Source of the DNA: Microterricola gilva
GTDB taxonomy: Bacteria; Actinomycetota; Actinomycetes; Actinomycetales; Microbacteriaceae
Length of the DNA: 64,000 nt
Assembly (NCBI RefSeq): GCF_004217495.1
Contig: NZ_SHLC01000001.1
Coordinates: 1,550,001-1,614,000 of the forward strand
Direction: 5' to 3'
A model generated the notes under the pieces. The model ran no database searches. It saw only the letters and a list, made by a program, of their open reading frames with translations, and was not told where the DNA came from. How positions within the stretch are numbered: the first letter of the stretch is position 1; each line of letters opens with the position of its first letter. A program made the translations under genes and the position numbers. Below are positions 8,460 through 17,113 of the stretch, one piece after another.

Positions 8460-9223
8460 GCGTCCGGCCGCACCACGCAGACACGGCTCAGGCCGTCGCC
8501 GAGTATGCGCTCGGCCTGGGTGACGATGCGCTGATTCTGGCGCAGCGCCTGGGGCAGTGGATCGCGAACGCGCCGGAGATCGAAGAGGACATCGCCCTCG
8601 GCAACATCGCCCTCGATCTGCTCGGCCACGCCCGCGGCCTGCTCAGCTACGCCGGGACGGCGTTGGGCAGGAGCGAGGACGATCTCGCCTACTTCCGCGA
8701 CGAGGCCGAGTTCCGCTGCCGGCAGCTGTTCGAGCAACCGAACGGCGACTTCGCCCAGACGATCGCCCGCCAGCTCATCGCCTCGGTCTACTTCGACCAG
8801 CTTTACCGTCAGCTGACGACCTCCGCCGATCCCACGCTCGCGGCCATCGCGGCGAAGGCGGTCAAGGAGGTCGACTACCACCTCGACCACAGCACACAGT
8901 GGCTGCTCAGGCTCGGCCTCGGCACGGAGGAATCGCACCGCAGGATGCAGCGGGGGCTCGATGCGATGTGGCCGTTCGCCGACGAGCTCTTCCGCGAGGA
9001 GCCGCAGGCGGCCGCCCTCCCCGGCATCGCCGCCGATTCGGCGCGCATGCGCGCCGCCTTCGACGCCCTGGTTCCGACGCTGATCGAGGATGCCGGCCTC
9101 AGCGTGCCCACGACGGCTCCCGCCCGCGGAGGCGGCCGGGATGGTGTGCACTCCGAGGCGTTCGGGCCGCTGCTCGCCGAGATGCAGGTGCTCGCCCGCG
9201 CGCACCCTGGAGCATCATGGTGA
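8456..9223 (+). CDS. paaC: phenylacetyl-CoA epoxidase structural subunit PaaC
   Basis: This 255-residue ferritin-like protein is the partner of PaaA. The known family is structural and lacks a working diiron centre. Recognisable segments are LGDDALILAQRLGQWI, DIALGNIALDLLGHARGLL and VKEVDYHLDHSTQWLLRLG. It overlaps paaB by four bases and paaD by seven, so the operon is translated as a coupled unit. Confidence 0.93.
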   Translation: MSVRPHHADTAQAVAEYALGLGDDALILAQRLGQWIANAPEIEEDIALGNIALDLLGHARGLLSYAGTALGRSEDDLAYFRDEAEFRCRQLFEQPNGDFAQTIARQLIASVYFDQLYRQLTTSADPTLAAIAAKAVKEVDYHLDHSTQWLLRLGLGTEESHRRMQRGLDAMWPFADELFREEPQAAALPGIAADSARMRAAFDALVPTLIEDAGLSVPTTAPARGGGRDGVHSEAFGPLLAEMQVLARAHPGASW

Positions 9224-9747
9224 CGCTCGCTCCCGACATCGAGGCCGAGGCCAGGCCGCTCCCGACGAACGACGCCGACCGCGCCGCCTGGGCGATCGCG
9301 GCCACCGTGTGCGATCCGGAGGTTCCGGTGCTGACGATCGAGGACCTCGGGGTGCTCCGCAGCGTCACCGTCTCCGCCGATGCCGTGGTCGTCCAGATCA
9401 CCCCGACCTACTCCGGGTGTCCGGCCGTCGACGCGATGCGTGACGACATCGTGACCGCGCTCACGCTGCACGGCTACACCGTCGCGCGGGTCGACGTCGT
9501 GCTCGCGCCGGCGTGGACGACCGACTGGCTGAGCGCCGCCGGCGCGGCGAAGCTCGAGGAGTACGGCATCGCGGCCCCGGCGCCGCGCACCCCCGGCGGT
9601 GCCGTGAGCCTCGGTCTCGGCATCCGCTGCCCGCACTGCGGGTCGCTGCACACCCGGGAGGTCTCCCGCTTCGGCTCGACCTCGTGCAAGGCGCTCTATG
9701 AGTGCCAGCGCTGCCACGAGCCATTCGACTACTTCAAGGCGCACTGA
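9217..9747 (+). CDS. paaD: PaaD, Fe-S/maturation factor of the epoxidase
   Basis: The 176-residue protein has an N-terminal DUF59/MIP18 domain (CDPEVPVLTIEDLGVLRSV, then TYSGCPAVDAM) and a C-terminal zinc-ribbon-like part with CPHC and CQRC pairs around residues 135-170. PaaD is known to be needed for maturation of the epoxidase complex. The ATG at 9217 overlaps the paaC stop by seven bases; a longer open frame upstream lies inside paaC and is not real. Confidence 0.92.
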   Translation: MVTLAPDIEAEARPLPTNDADRAAWAIAATVCDPEVPVLTIEDLGVLRSVTVSADAVVVQITPTYSGCPAVDAMRDDIVTALTLHGYTVARVDVVLAPAWTTDWLSAAGAAKLEEYGIAAPAPRTPGGAVSLGLGIRCPHCGSLHTREVSRFGSTSCKALYECQRCHEPFDYFKAH

Positions 9748-10853
9748 TGACCGACACCACGACCCGCCGTCGCGCGAGCTTCCACCCGCTCTCCGTGTCC
9801 GGCGTGCGGCACCTGACCTCGGATTCGATCGAGGTCAGCTTCGCAGTCCCGGAGGAGCTGGCAGGCAAGTACGACTACGCCCCTGGGCAGTACATCGCGA
9901 TCCGCACCTCCCTCGGTGGTGAGGAGGTGCGCCGCAGCTACTCGATCTGCCAGGCCCCGGTAGCCGGTGAGCTGAAGGTGGCGATCAAGCGTGACCTCGG
10001 CGGCCTCTTCTCCGCCTGGGCGATCGAGAACCTGCGCCCAGGCATGCAGATCGACGTGATGAGCCCGGAGGGGCGCTTCGTCGCCCGGCCGCCTGTACGG
10101 CAGGACGCACACTACGTCGCGATCGCCGCAGGCTCCGGCATCACGCCGGTGATGGCGCTGATCGAGAGCACACTCAAGGCGTCGCCAGGCAACACGTTCT
10201 CGCTCGTCTACTCCAACCGCACGGCGATGGACACGATGTTCGTCGACGAACTCGCCGATCTGAAGGACCGCTACCCGTCCAGGCTCGCGCTCTACCACGT
10301 GCTCACCCGTGAGCGCCGGAGCTCCGAGCTGCTGTCCGGGCGCCTCGACGCCGGCAAGGTGCGTGCCATCCTCGACGCCCTGATCAGCCCGAACGACATC
10401 GACGAGTGGTTCATCTGCGGCCCGTTCGACCTCGTTCAGCTCTGCCGCGACACCCTCGCCGAGCTGGGCGTCGACGTGTCAGCCATCCGGTACGAGCTGT
10501 TCACCAGCGACCGCCCTGACAACCCGAGCGGCCAGACCGGGCGCCCGATCACGCCGCGCGATGACGACCAGGTGCACACCATCTCCTTCGTGCTCGACGG
10601 CACAACGGCGACGGTGAAGAGCCCGGTGCACAGCAACGAGTCGATCCTGAACGCCGCGCTGCGGGTGCGCGGCGACGTGCCGTTCGCCTGCGCAGGCGGT
10701 GTGTGCGGCACCTGCCGCGCCGTCGTGACGGATGGCACCGTCGAGATGGCCGAGAACTACGCACTCGAGCCGGAGGAGCTCGCCCGCGGCTACGTGCTCA
10801 CCTGTCAGGCCGTTCCCACCAGCGAGAAGGTCAGCGTCAACTACGACGTGTGA
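9747..10853 (+). CDS. paaE: PaaE, epoxidase reductase (FNR plus 2Fe-2S ferredoxin)
   Basis: This protein of about 368 residues has a flavin/NAD(P)H reductase part with RRSYSICQAP (FAD binding) and AAGSGITPVMAL (NAD(P) binding). A C-terminal plant-type ferredoxin domain follows, with CAGGVCGTC and a distal LTCQ supplying the cluster cysteines. It passes electrons from NADPH to PaaA. The start overlaps the paaD stop by one base (TGATG). Confidence 0.95.
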   Translation: MTDTTTRRRASFHPLSVSGVRHLTSDSIEVSFAVPEELAGKYDYAPGQYIAIRTSLGGEEVRRSYSICQAPVAGELKVAIKRDLGGLFSAWAIENLRPGMQIDVMSPEGRFVARPPVRQDAHYVAIAAGSGITPVMALIESTLKASPGNTFSLVYSNRTAMDTMFVDELADLKDRYPSRLALYHVLTRERRSSELLSGRLDAGKVRAILDALISPNDIDEWFICGPFDLVQLCRDTLAELGVDVSAIRYELFTSDRPDNPSGQTGRPITPRDDDQVHTISFVLDGTTATVKSPVHSNESILNAALRVRGDVPFACAGGVCGTCRAVVTDGTVEMAENYALEPEELARGYVLTCQAVPTSEKVSVNYDV

Positions 10854-10882
10854 CCAGAAGACGTGTCAGCGTAAGGAGCATC

Positions 10883-11674
10883 ATGCCCGTTGAACTCAGC
10901 ATCTCAGGCGGCGTCGCCGAGATCGTCCTGAACGACCCGGCCAAACTCAACGCCGTCGACGAGGCTGCGATCACGGGGCTCTCGGACGCGCTGGATGCCG
11001 CGGAGGCTGCCGGTGTCCGGGCACTGTTGCTGCGCGGGGAGGGCAGGGCGTTCTGCGCCGGCCGCGACATCTCCGGCGTCGACCCGGCGACGGATGACGC
11101 CCGCGGCTACCTGGACGAGGTGGTCACGCCGCTGCTCCGCCGCCTGGCCGCCTTCCCTGCACCGACCTTCGCCGCGGCGAACGGTGCCTGCCTCGGCGTC
11201 GGACTCGGACTGCTCATCGCGACGGATGTCGTCTACGTCGCTGACACCGCGAAGATCGGCTCGCCGTTCGCGAATCTCGGGGCGACGCTCGACTCCGGTG
11301 GCCACGCCCTCTTCGTCGAGCGGCTCGGCGCACACCGCACACTCGACCTGATCTACACGGCCGAGCTGATGAGCGGAGCGGAGGCCGTTGCCGCCGGCCT
11401 GTTCAGCCGCGTCGTGCCCGAGGCGGAACTGCTCGCCTTCACCCGGGAGCGCGTCGCCAGGGTCGCGACGGGCGCGACGGGCGCCTTCCTGGCGAGCAAG
11501 GCACTCGTCGCCCGCCTGCGCGACGAACGGATCGGGCTCTGGGAGTCCGTCGCCGACGAGAACGCGGCCCAGGGTGAGCTCTGCGCCAGCGAGGACTACC
11601 GCGAGGGCTTCGCGGCCTTCCAGGAGAAGCGGCGCCCCGTGTTCACCGGTGCGCCCGCGCCGGCGGTGCGCTGA
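10883..11674 (+). CDS. paaG: enoyl-CoA hydratase/isomerase, probably PaaG
   Basis: This crotonase-fold protein of about 263 residues has the oxyanion-hole motif FCAGRDISG and the second binding segment GACLGVGLGLLIATD. The LGATLDSGG segment places an Asp where PaaG isomerases carry their catalytic Asp (LGLVPDSGG-like). PaaG converts 1,2-epoxyphenylacetyl-CoA to oxepin-CoA. The position 29 bases after paaE behind GTAAGGAG supports a Paa role. PaaF or another crotonase cannot be excluded. The 3' end overlaps the convergent amidase gene by 32 bases. Confidence 0.7.
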   Translation: MPVELSISGGVAEIVLNDPAKLNAVDEAAITGLSDALDAAEAAGVRALLLRGEGRAFCAGRDISGVDPATDDARGYLDEVVTPLLRRLAAFPAPTFAAANGACLGVGLGLLIATDVVYVADTAKIGSPFANLGATLDSGGHALFVERLGAHRTLDLIYTAELMSGAEAVAAGLFSRVVPEAELLAFTRERVARVATGATGAFLASKALVARLRDERIGLWESVADENAAQGELCASEDYREGFAAFQEKRRPVFTGAPAPAVR

Positions 11675-13397
11675 GCGGCGGAGCAACCCGCCTCTCTGCG
11701 GTGCGCTCGAACGCCGCGGCGAGGCGCAGCAGCGCGACATCGTCGTAGGGGAGACCGGCGAAGGTGAGACCGACCGGCATCCGGATGTCGCGCATGAGCC
11801 CCATCGGGACGGTCACCGTCGGGATCCCGAAGTGGCGAATCACGAGATTCCCGTTCGCCACCCAGACACCGTTCCTCCAGCCGGCATCCGCCGACGCCTC
11901 ATTCACGTCCATGTCGGCAGGACCGACATCCGCAACCGCCGGGAACACGACGGCATCGAGTCGGTTCGACGCCATCCAGGCGTCGAAGTCGATGGCTCTG
12001 GTGTGCTCAAGCCCGCGGATGCCGTCGGCGAGCTCCTCGATCTCCTCGACGGATGCCCAGTGGCGCTCGGCGGCGATCCGGGGGAGATCCGCGATGTCGT
12101 CGTCGAAGCCCTGATAGCGGTCGGGGAGCGAACCGGGAGGCGCGGGGAAGATCCGCTCGCCATCCACAGCGGCCAGCGAGGAGAGTCGCGGATCGCCGTT
12201 CATCTCGAGGAAGTCGTTCCACGCCCACGCGGCGAGGTCGTTCAGCTCGGTGTGCAGGAACTCCGGCGACACGAGGCCCCGGTTCGTGATGGTCGGCGCG
12301 CCGGCGCGGTCGCCCTCGTAGTTGGAGACGAGCGGGAAATCGACCTCGACGACGGTGGCGCCCGCCGCTTCGAGGTCGCGCCTGGCCGCCTCCCACAGCT
12401 CGATGACGGATGCCCGGGTCTCGATGCGCTGCCCGGTGGGGCCGCCGATGCCACCTGGCTCCCCGGTCCCGGCATCCTGGTCGCCGTTGATGTACATGCG
12501 GGGCACGCCGAGACGCGTGCCACGCAGGGTCGCCTGGGCCGCCGCGAGATCTGTCGGCGCGAGTGACGGGTAGGAGGCGGGCCGATGCTCATCGACCCGG
12601 GGGATCTCCAGCCAGGGCTGACTCCGCCAGAAGTCACCGCGCGTGTCGCCGTCCTCCGCCACGATGACGTCGAGCACGCGCAGCAGATCCGCCATCGTGC
12701 GGGTGTGCGGAACCACGACGTCCATCGTCGGCACGAGCGGCCAGTTGCCGCGCATCGAGATGATGCCTCGGCTCGGCGTGTACGCGCAGAGCGCGTTGTT
12801 CGAGGCCGGGGCGCGCCCGCTTGACCACGTCTCCTCGCCGAGGCCGAAGGCGCACATCGACGCCGCGGTCGCCGTTCCCGAGCCGTTGGACGAGCCGGAG
12901 CCGAAGGCCGCGGTCAGCCACGCGGCGTTGTACGGGCTCTCCGCCCGGCCGTATGCGCCGCGCTGCATGCCGCCGTTGGCCATCGGGGGCATGTTGGTCA
13001 GCCCGATGAGCACTGCACCGGCCGTGCGCAGGCGCTCGATGGTGAATGCGTCCTGCTGGGCGATGAGCGCGGTGAACGCGGGCGATCCCGCCGCCGCGGT
13101 CAGGCCGGCGGCGAGGTAGCTGTCCTTCGCCGAGTACGGGATCCCGTCCAACGGGCCGCGTGACTCTCCGCGCGCCCGGCGCGCGTCGGACGCCTCGGCA
13201 TCCGCACGGGCGTCGGGGTTCATCACCACGTAGGCGTTCAGCGCGGTCGCCGTGCCTGGGGCGTCGAATGCGCGGATGCGGGCCAGGTAGGCGTCGAGCA
13301 GGGCGACGGCGCTCGTCTCGCCCGCGGCGAGCGCGGCGGCGAGCTCGTCAATGCCGGCTTCCACAATGCCGCCTTTCCCCACGGTGGGGCTGGTCAT
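11643..13397 (-). CDS. amidase signature family protein (Ser-cisSer-Lys)
   Basis: This 584-residue amidase carries the Lys of the triad in YSAKDSY. The usual Gly/Ser-rich signature GSGSSNGSGTATAA precedes the GLGEETWSSGRAPASNN segment. The start overlaps the agmatine deiminase stop (ATGA), so the two proteins are made together. Agmatine deiminase yields N-carbamoylputrescine, usually cleaved by a nitrilase-type hydrolase. Here the amidase may take that step or act on a related amide; this is inferred from coupling alone. It is longer than typical amidases (about 470-500), with extra C-terminal sequence. Confidence 0.75.
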   Translation of the reverse strand: MTSPTVGKGGIVEAGIDELAAALAAGETSAVALLDAYLARIRAFDAPGTATALNAYVVMNPDARADAEASDARRARGESRGPLDGIPYSAKDSYLAAGLTAAAGSPAFTALIAQQDAFTIERLRTAGAVLIGLTNMPPMANGGMQRGAYGRAESPYNAAWLTAAFGSGSSNGSGTATAASMCAFGLGEETWSSGRAPASNNALCAYTPSRGIISMRGNWPLVPTMDVVVPHTRTMADLLRVLDVIVAEDGDTRGDFWRSQPWLEIPRVDEHRPASYPSLAPTDLAAAQATLRGTRLGVPRMYINGDQDAGTGEPGGIGGPTGQRIETRASVIELWEAARRDLEAAGATVVEVDFPLVSNYEGDRAGAPTITNRGLVSPEFLHTELNDLAAWAWNDFLEMNGDPRLSSLAAVDGERIFPAPPGSLPDRYQGFDDDIADLPRIAAERHWASVEEIEELADGIRGLEHTRAIDFDAWMASNRLDAVVFPAVADVGPADMDVNEASADAGWRNGVWVANGNLVIRHFGIPTVTVPMGLMRDIRMPVGLTFAGLPYDDVALLRLAAAFERTAERRVAPPLSAPPARAHR

Positions 13398-14425
13398 CGC
13401 GCAACGTCCGGCTGCTGTTGGGTGATGCAGTGGATGCCGCCGCCGTCGGCGAAGATCGCGCGCGCGTCGACGGTCAGCGCCGTGCGGCCGGGATACGCGG
13501 CCTCGAGAATCTCGCGAGCCCGGGCGTCCGCACGGTCCTCGCCGAAGCCGCAGGCGATGACGCCGCCGTTCACCACGAGGTGGTTGACATAGCTGTAGTC
13601 GACGAAGCCCTCCTCGTCGCGGAGGATCTCTGGCGCTGGCAGCGCGGTGATCCGGAACGGCCGCCCCGCGGCATCCGTCGCCGCTGACAGGACGGCGTGG
13701 AGTTCGCGGCTCACCTCGAAGTCCGGGTGCTCCGGGTTGGTCTGCGTGTGCAGCAGGATCTCGCCCGGCGCCGTGATCGTCGCCACGATGTCGACGTGGC
13801 CGCTTGTGCCGAAGTCGTCGTAGTCACGGGTGAGGCCGCGGGGGAGCCACACGGCCGTGGTGATCCCGAGGGTGCGCCGCAGCTCCTCCTCCACCCTGGC
13901 CTTGTCGGCCCACGGGTTCCGACGCGGGTCCAGCTGCACGGTCTCCGTCAGCAGCACGGTTCCCTCGCCGTCCACATGGATACCGCCGCCCTCGTTGACG
14001 AGCAGCGAGCTGATCCGCGTCGCGCCGACGAGCTCAGCGACGAATGCGGCGTTCTTGTTCGCCCGCTCCCACCGCGCCCAGCCTGGGGCGCCCCAGCCGT
14101 TGAACGACCAGTCCACCGCGCCGAGCGTGCCGCTCGCGTCGTCGACGACGAATGTCGGGCCGTGGTCGCGCATCCAGCACTCGTCGATCGGTGTCTCGTA
14201 GAGTTCGACCGCCGCGCTCAGCATCCGTCTGGCCCGCTCGTGCTTTGTCGGGTCGACGAGCATGGCCACCGGCTCGAAATCGACGATGTGGTTGGCGACG
14301 TCCGCCCACGCCCGGTAGGTGAGCTCGCGGCTGTCCTCCGTGCTGCCCAGTGCGGGACCGGGGCACGGGAATGCCATCCAGGTGCGTTCGTGCCGGTCGG
14401 TTTCGCTGGGCATGCGCCAGTTCAT
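13394..14425 (-). CDS. aguA: agmatine deiminase
   Basis: The protein hydrolyses agmatine to N-carbamoylputrescine and ammonia. Family marks in order are WRMPSETDRHERTWMAFP, ECWMRDHGPTFV, LLVNEGGGIHVDGEGT, SGHVD and the C-terminal GGGIHCITQQQP with the nucleophilic Cys. The chosen ATG at 14425 has GGAG six bases upstream; in-frame starts at 14437 and 14500 exist, but the latter crosses the operator and regulator. It is transcribed divergently from a TetR gene, with a strong palindrome between them. Confidence 0.9.
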   Translation of the reverse strand: MNWRMPSETDRHERTWMAFPCPGPALGSTEDSRELTYRAWADVANHIVDFEPVAMLVDPTKHERARRMLSAAVELYETPIDECWMRDHGPTFVVDDASGTLGAVDWSFNGWGAPGWARWERANKNAAFVAELVGATRISSLLVNEGGGIHVDGEGTVLLTETVQLDPRRNPWADKARVEEELRRTLGITTAVWLPRGLTRDYDDFGTSGHVDIVATITAPGEILLHTQTNPEHPDFEVSRELHAVLSAATDAAGRPFRITALPAPEILRDEEGFVDYSYVNHLVVNGGVIACGFGEDRADARAREILEAAYPGRTALTVDARAIFADGGGIHCITQQQPDVAR

Positions 14426-14441
14426 CGGAAGCTCCATTGCT

Positions 14442-14463
14442 TTATTTACCGCATGGTCAATAA
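14442..14463. promoter_or_regulatory. palindromic operator between aguA and its TetR regulator
   Basis: Arms TTATTTACC and GGTCAATAA flank a four-base centre GCAT; eight of nine arm positions pair. The site sits just upstream of aguA and 30 bases before the TetR gene, so a bound dimer could control both. Confidence 0.7.
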
Positions 14464-14493
14464 TAGGAGGATCGTGACACACAGTGAGGAGCG

Positions 14494-15117
14494 ATGTCAA
14501 TGGAGTCCACAGCCAGAGCGGTGCGGAAGTCTGCGGGCGCCCGCGCGGCCGAGATCCGGGGGAGCGCGTGCGCGATCGCGCTCGAGAATGGGCTCTCGGC
14601 TCTCACACTGCGCTCCGTTGCGGCACACGCCGGTGTCACCTCCGCGTTGGTCGCCCACTACGTCGACGGCATGGATGCGCTGATTGCGGAGACCTTCGCC
14701 CACATCACCGGTCAGGAGCTCGACGACGTCAGCGCGCGCGTGGCTGACGGCTCGCCGACTCGTCGCCTGCACACGCTGTGCTTCACCCTGCTGGACGGAA
14801 GCAGTGACGAGGTCACGGTCGTCTGGGTCGAGGGCTGGGCGATGGGGCGCCGCAATCCGGCGCTCGCCGAAGCCATCCGTCGGCAGATGGACCTCTGGGA
14901 GCAGCTGTTCTCCGCCGTGATCGAGGACGGCGTTGCGGCGGGGGAGTTCGTGACGGACGACCCGGCTGCCGTCGCCTGGCAGCTGCTCGGCATGATCGAC
15001 GGGCTGAACGCGCAGGCGCTCGTGACCCGGGCTCTTCCCGGCCCACGCGGGGCGTTGATCGCCGGCGCAGTCGAGGGCATGCTCCGGATGCGGCCCGGCT
15101 CGCTCGCGCTAGCCTGA
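14494..15117 (+). CDS. TetR-family regulator of the agmatine deiminase-amidase pair
   Basis: This 207-residue protein has a helix-turn-helix at about residues 36-58 (LRSVAAHAGVTSALVAHYV) and a helical C-terminal domain resembling BetI-type regulators. The ATG follows GAGGAG. The divergent layout and shared palindrome suggest it represses aguA and the amidase in response to a polyamine-like ligand, which is inferred. Confidence 0.8.
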   Translation: MSMESTARAVRKSAGARAAEIRGSACAIALENGLSALTLRSVAAHAGVTSALVAHYVDGMDALIAETFAHITGQELDDVSARVADGSPTRRLHTLCFTLLDGSSDEVTVVWVEGWAMGRRNPALAEAIRRQMDLWEQLFSAVIEDGVAAGEFVTDDPAAVAWQLLGMIDGLNAQALVTRALPGPRGALIAGAVEGMLRMRPGSLALA

Positions 15118-15123
15118 CTTGTT

Positions 15124-15615
15124 GTGCCCATTCACGACGCCTCACCCCGCTCCGGACTGCCAAGCGATGTTGTGACGGTGATGCGCACACTGCGTGCCAG
15201 ACATCGCGACTGCTCTGAGCCGTCCGCCGACGCGACGAACGCCGACTACGGCGCGCAGACCCTCACCATCGACGGACTCACCGCGCGGCTGCGGATCGGG
15301 CGTGTGACACCTCGCAAGGTCGGGCTCTTCGTCGCGGTGTGGGAGCGCGGCGACGACGGCACGACCAGGCCGTTCGCGGCGGAGGGCGACACGGAGCTGC
15401 TGCTCGTGATCGTGCGTGACGACGCCCAGCTCGGGCTGTTCACCTTTCCGCGGCGGGCACTGTGCGAGCACGGCATCCTCTCCGTCGCCGGAGAGGGCGG
15501 CAAGCGCGGCTTCCGGCTGTACCCGCCGTGGTCAGAGACGTCCAGCGCCCAGGCCCGACGCACCCAACAGTGGCAGCAGGGCTACTTCGAGACCATCAGC
15601 GATCTCCCAGCCTGA
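15124..15615 (+). CDS. MepB family protein
   Basis: The 163-residue protein matches the MepB family pattern: LTARLRIGRVTPRKVGLFVAVWER, then LLLVIVRDDAQLGLFTFPRRAL, HGILS and a GKRGFRLYPPW segment near the end. The family's biochemical role is unknown; it was named from a gene next to a staphylococcal multidrug pump. The GTG start is seven bases after the TetR stop, so co-transcription with the regulator is possible. Confidence 0.75.
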   Translation: MPIHDASPRSGLPSDVVTVMRTLRARHRDCSEPSADATNADYGAQTLTIDGLTARLRIGRVTPRKVGLFVAVWERGDDGTTRPFAAEGDTELLLVIVRDDAQLGLFTFPRRALCEHGILSVAGEGGKRGFRLYPPWSETSSAQARRTQQWQQGYFETISDLPA

Positions 15616-15634
15616 GCCGCCCTAGTCTCGGAAC

Positions 15635-16189
15635 GTGCCCACTCTTCGATCGTCCACGACTCTCGCCGTCGGAACCGCGCTGGCCACGACACTGCTGCTG
15701 AGCGGCTGCGCAGCGGGATCGGCGACACCCGGTTCGGCCAACGACACCGATCTGCACTTCCTGGCGATGATGACTCCGCACCACGAGCAGGCTGTGCAGA
15801 TGAGCGACATCGTGCTGGCGGCCGACGGGGTGAGCGAGGAGACCCGGGAGATCGCGGAGCGCATCCGCAGCGGGCAGCAGCAGGAGATCGTCACCATGCT
15901 CGGCTGGGTGGCCGAGTGGCGGCAGGAGCCGCTGCTCCGCCAGCACTCAGAGCACATCGCAAACGGCATGGTGACGCCGGAGCGGATGAGCGCGCTCGGA
16001 GCCCTCGACGGTGCCGCGGCGGAGCAGACCTTCCTCGAGGAGATGGTCGTCCACCACGAGGGTGCGATCGCCATGACGCAGGATCAGATCGACAACGGCG
16101 GCTACGCCGAGTTGCGAGCCCTGGCTCAGCAGATGATCGACGTGCAGACGGCGGAGATCGCCGAGATGAACCGTCTGCTCGGTTCCTGA
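15635..16189 (+). CDS. DUF305 lipoprotein
   Basis: This 184-residue secreted lipoprotein has a hydrophobic signal and a LLSGCA lipobox with Cys near residue 25. The mature part has the two DUF305 histidine motifs, MMTPHHEQAVQMSD and MVVHHEGAIAMTQ, in a ferritin-like helical repeat that may bind metal. Function is unknown. It begins with GTG. Its stop touches the ATG of the next lipoprotein gene, so the two are one transcription unit. Confidence 0.88.
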   Translation: MPTLRSSTTLAVGTALATTLLLSGCAAGSATPGSANDTDLHFLAMMTPHHEQAVQMSDIVLAADGVSEETREIAERIRSGQQQEIVTMLGWVAEWRQEPLLRQHSEHIANGMVTPERMSALGALDGAAAEQTFLEEMVVHHEGAIAMTQDQIDNGGYAELRALAQQMIDVQTAEIAEMNRLLGS

Positions 16190-17038
16190 ATGACCGAGAT
16201 GCACGCCAGACTGATCGTAGTGGCGGCGCTCTGCGTGCTCGCGTTGACCGGCTGCACCGCGGCGCCGGATGCCGCGGCCACCGTCCGCCTGCCGCCGACG
16301 AGCGGCGGCTTCGACTACCAGTTGGGTGGCGCATACGATACGGCCGCGCCCGCTGCCGTCGTCGTGCGTGATGTGACCGCACAGCCGCTGCCAGGCGCGT
16401 ACAACGTCTGCTACGTGAACGGCTTCCAGACCCAACCGGGCGACGCCGAGCTGTGGACGGCTGAGCGCGGCGAGCTTCTGCTGCGCGACGCCGACGGCGC
16501 GTTCGTCATCGACCCGAACTGGCCGGACGAGTACATTCTCGACCCGTCATCCGAATCCTCGCGCCGCGCCATCTTCGGCTTCATCGCTCCGCTGATCAGC
16601 GAGTGTGCCGAGAAGGGATTCGACGCGGTCGACCTCGACAACCTCGACATCGCCAGCCGATTCACGGATGCCGCGAGCGGCCGCATCGATCCCGCCGGTG
16701 TGCTCGCCCTGGCCGGCATGTACGTGGACCGCGCTCACGATGATGGGCTGGCGATCGGGCAGAAGAACGCGGCGGAGATGGCCGACGCCGGACACCGGGA
16801 GATCGGCTTCGACTTCGCCGTGGCCGAGGGCTGCGCGGCATACGGTGAGTGCGCCGCCTACCGCGACGTCTACGGCGAGCACGTGCTCCAGATCGAGTAC
16901 ACGGACAATCTGCCGACTGGATTCGATGCCGTGTGCGCGGCGGATGATCGCGCCCCGCTGACGATTCTGCGCGACCGGCCGCTCTCGACCCCCGGCGGTG
17001 CCGGCTACGCGTACGAGCAGTGCCCGGATGGTCCTTGA
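16190..17038 (+). CDS. GH114-like endo-alpha-1,4-polygalactosaminidase lipoprotein
   Basis: This 282-residue secreted lipoprotein has a LALTGCTA lipobox. The TIM-barrel domain starts at FDYQLGGAYD and holds CYVNGFQTQPG, the acidic strand FDAVDLDNLD and GLAIGQKNAAEM, which are GH114 (DUF297) marks. Known members cleave galactosaminogalactan-type polymers. It starts directly after the DUF305 stop. The substrate in this organism is not predictable. Confidence 0.82.
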   Translation: MTEMHARLIVVAALCVLALTGCTAAPDAAATVRLPPTSGGFDYQLGGAYDTAAPAAVVVRDVTAQPLPGAYNVCYVNGFQTQPGDAELWTAERGELLLRDADGAFVIDPNWPDEYILDPSSESSRRAIFGFIAPLISECAEKGFDAVDLDNLDIASRFTDAASGRIDPAGVLALAGMYVDRAHDDGLAIGQKNAAEMADAGHREIGFDFAVAEGCAAYGECAAYRDVYGEHVLQIEYTDNLPTGFDAVCAADDRAPLTILRDRPLSTPGGAGYAYEQCPDGP

Positions 17039-17113
17039 GGACCATGGCCCCGTGTCGGTGCCGCGTTGTAGGGTGAAAAAGTCCCTCGCTCGCCGACACT
17101 ATGAGGTCTCTTC

